Assembly (NCBI RefSeq): GCF_012935325.2
Contig: NZ_JABBYG020000006.1
Coordinates: 1 to 64,000 of the forward strand
Length of the DNA stretch: 64,000 nt
DNA from: Paenibacillus sp. PL91
Lineage (GTDB): Bacteria > Bacillota > Bacilli > Paenibacillales > Paenibacillaceae
Reading direction: 5' to 3'
The position numbers were made by a program, and so were the translations under genes. Shown here in pieces: positions 62,588 through 64,000 of this stretch. Within the stretch, counting starts at the first letter, position 1, and every line of letters begins with the position of its first letter. The notes beneath the pieces are model-generated. The model did no database searches. It saw nothing but the letters and a program-made list of their open reading frames with translations, and was not told the DNA's origin.

Positions 62588-64000
62588 TTGACGAATCCTA
62601 CTATCACTAAGCAAGAAGTCAGGTTCAGGCTGAAATCAAGCCAAGAATACGGCCAAGCGAGCTTCGCCGGCATCGTATCCCTGGCTCTGGCGCTTGTTCT
62701 TCTGCTAAACAGTTATGTTCCCGGCGACGGGTCATTTAAGCCAGCAGTACTCATCGTAAGCATTGCTTATTTCGCCTTTGCGCTGCTTGAGTTGGCGGTA
62801 TGGGCGCTCATTCGAAGCGATCTTATCCGGTTCGGCGCAATTAGACGTTCCACAAGGTTGCTAGGTTATGTGCTGCTGTTAAGCGTGCTAACCGCGAACG
62901 TGTTCGTTGCAACCACTGCGTTCCAGCTCATCAAGCAGAAAAAAAGCGCGGCCTACACGCTAGCCGTTTACTCGCTGCTTACGACCTTGCTCGTATTCGC
63001 GGTTTCTGCTCTAAATCTGTTCAAGCCCTATGTGGCAAACGGCTTCCTAATAGGCATGTTCCTGCTGATCATTGCCGCGATCCTGCAGCTCGCAGCGTTG
63101 CTCCTGGTTGCCAAGTATGCGGAGAAAGCGGTTATGCCGCGCTGGATGGGATTAGTTGCCGGCATTCTTATCTTAACTTCGGTGTCCGGCAATTTGTTCG
63201 CTTTATTCCTGGGATTATTGCTGATTGCCAAGCTGCGGGACAGGGGCTATACATCCGGTTCCAAGCTGGGGGAAGTCGTCGAGCGTCTGTCGAGAAGCTC
63301 GACTTCCATGCTGGGACTGCTCTTCATCTTGTTCCTGCTCACGTTGTCCATAACCAGTTATCTGACCTTCGATTACGGCCTTGCGATCGAGAACAACTAC
63401 AGCTTAATTCTTCAATCTCCTGAGCTGGCCTACCCGCTTGGAACGGATAACTTCGGAAGAGACCTGTTCTCGCGTATCGTCTTCGGAGCACGCATTTCAT
63501 TGGCCGTCGGCCTGTTGTCAACGCTCATCCCCGTCCTGATCGGGGGCGTGCTGGGTGCGGTCTCCGGCTATTACGGGCGGCATACGGACAACATCATTAT
63601 GAGAATACTCGATATCCTCTACGCGATACCGGGCATTCTGCTTGCCATTGCCATTATCGCGGCATTCGGCGCAAGCACCGTCAATTTGATCTTGGCATTG
63701 AGCGTAGGCGCGATCCCGACGTATGCCAGGACGATGAGAGCGAATGTCATGCTCGTATCCACTCTGGAATACGTACAGGCCGCTAGGGCATTCGGCGCAA
63801 GCGACCTGACCATTTTGTTCAAGCATATCGTACCCAACTCCATCGCGCCGATGATCGTAAAATCTACGCTGACGATTGGCACCGCGGTCATCTCGACCAG
63901 CAGCTTGAGCTATTTGGGGCTCGGCGTAGAGCCGCATATTCCGGAATGGGGCAACATTTTAAAGCTCGGTAGCGCCTATCTCGAGACGCATGCCTTTACG
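62588..64000 (+). CDS. Peptide ABC transporter permease, OppC/DppC type (partial, runs off window)
   Basis: Open for 471 codons from TTG 62588 (GCAGGTG 5 bases upstream) to the window edge, 15 bases after the OppB stop. The first ~230 residues are an unusual extension with about six membrane helices. The DppC hallmark [22 protein letters not shown] and the loop [23 protein letters not shown] (key part AARAFGAS) follow, then [16 protein letters not shown]. Only the last stretch of the protein is missing. A binding-protein gene probably lies beyond the edge. Confidence 0.9.
   Translation, partial: MTNPTITKQEVRFRLKSSQEYGQASFAGIVSLALALVLLLNSYVPGDGSFKPAVLIVSIAYFAFALLELAVWALIRSDLIRFGAIRRSTRLLGYVLLLSVLTANVFVATTAFQLIKQKKSAAYTLAVYSLLTTLLVFAVSALNLFKPYVANGFLIGMFLLIIAAILQLAALLLVAKYAEKAVMPRWMGLVAGILILTSVSGNLFALFLGLLLIAKLRDRGYTSGSKLGEVVERLSRSSTSMLGLLFILFLLTLSITSYLTFDYGLAIENNYSLILQSPELAYPLGTDNFGRDLFSRIVFGARISLAVGLLSTLIPVLIGGVLGAVSGYYGRHTDNIIMRILDILYAIPGILLAIAIIAAFGASTVNLILALSVGAIPTYARTMRANVMLVSTLEYVQAARAFGASDLTILFKHIVPNSIAPMIVKSTLTIGTAVISTSSLSYLGLGVEPHIPEWGNILKLGSAYLETHAFT

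Overview
The window looks like chromosome of a spore-forming Gram-positive bacterium of the Paenibacillus type. The reasons are strong GGAGG ribosome sites with frequent TTG/GTG starts, moderate G+C, a Spo0M protein, two collagen-like spore-surface type proteins, a YesN-type AraC regulator beside an LplB/YtcP sugar importer, and long intergenic repeats. I saw no rRNA, tRNA, CRISPR array, phage or complete insertion sequence.

Layout. 0-12 kb holds mostly conserved single genes: a Met/Gly repeat protein running off the left edge, a Cys-rich small protein, a tyrosinase-like protein, NUDIX and mscL, a sporulation-type histidine kinase, spo0M, a HEAT-repeat protein with an aromatic-acid exporter, small proteins, a TVP38 protein, an MFS transporter and a UgtP-like glycosyltransferase. 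12-20 kb holds an aldo/keto reductase, ilvA, a BclB-like collagen protein, a flavodoxin locus behind two Fur boxes, an AraC regulator and an SRAP homologue that has lost its catalytic residues. 20.7-33.4 kb is a fatty-acid beta-oxidation locus: etfB-etfA on the minus strand, diverging from fadF-fadN-fadA-fadE-lcfA-thioesterase on the plus strand. 33.5-36.3 kb holds small proteins, a type I methionine aminopeptidase and a RidA protein. 36.3-44.7 kb is a galactoside-use locus: membrane AraC regulator, GH42 beta-galactosidase, two permeases and a binding lipoprotein, with no ATPase of its own. 45.9-49.0 kb is a two-component system followed by a fused cytochrome b/molybdopterin enzyme.

49-57 kb is an accessory region. 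It has a secreted polysaccharide lyase-like gene with a cre site, an alpha/beta hydrolase, a rhodanese, an MFS exporter, a truncated FecCD permease, an array of alternating palindromes, a ferredoxin and two truncated genes fused head to head. 57.2-64 kb has a Cache-GGDEF diguanylate cyclase and a divergent oligopeptide ABC transporter that runs off the right edge.

The most unusual signal is a recurring pattern. The stop-codon regions of etfA, etfB, the alpha/beta hydrolase and the rhodanese are each echoed downstream as diverged copies of that gene's own 3' end. The hydrolase 5' part is also duplicated, and its degraded copy forms a perfect terminator after the molybdoenzyme gene. The repeat units differ from gene to gene, so this looks like a local process rather than one mobile family. 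No computation was run; all repeats were read by eye.
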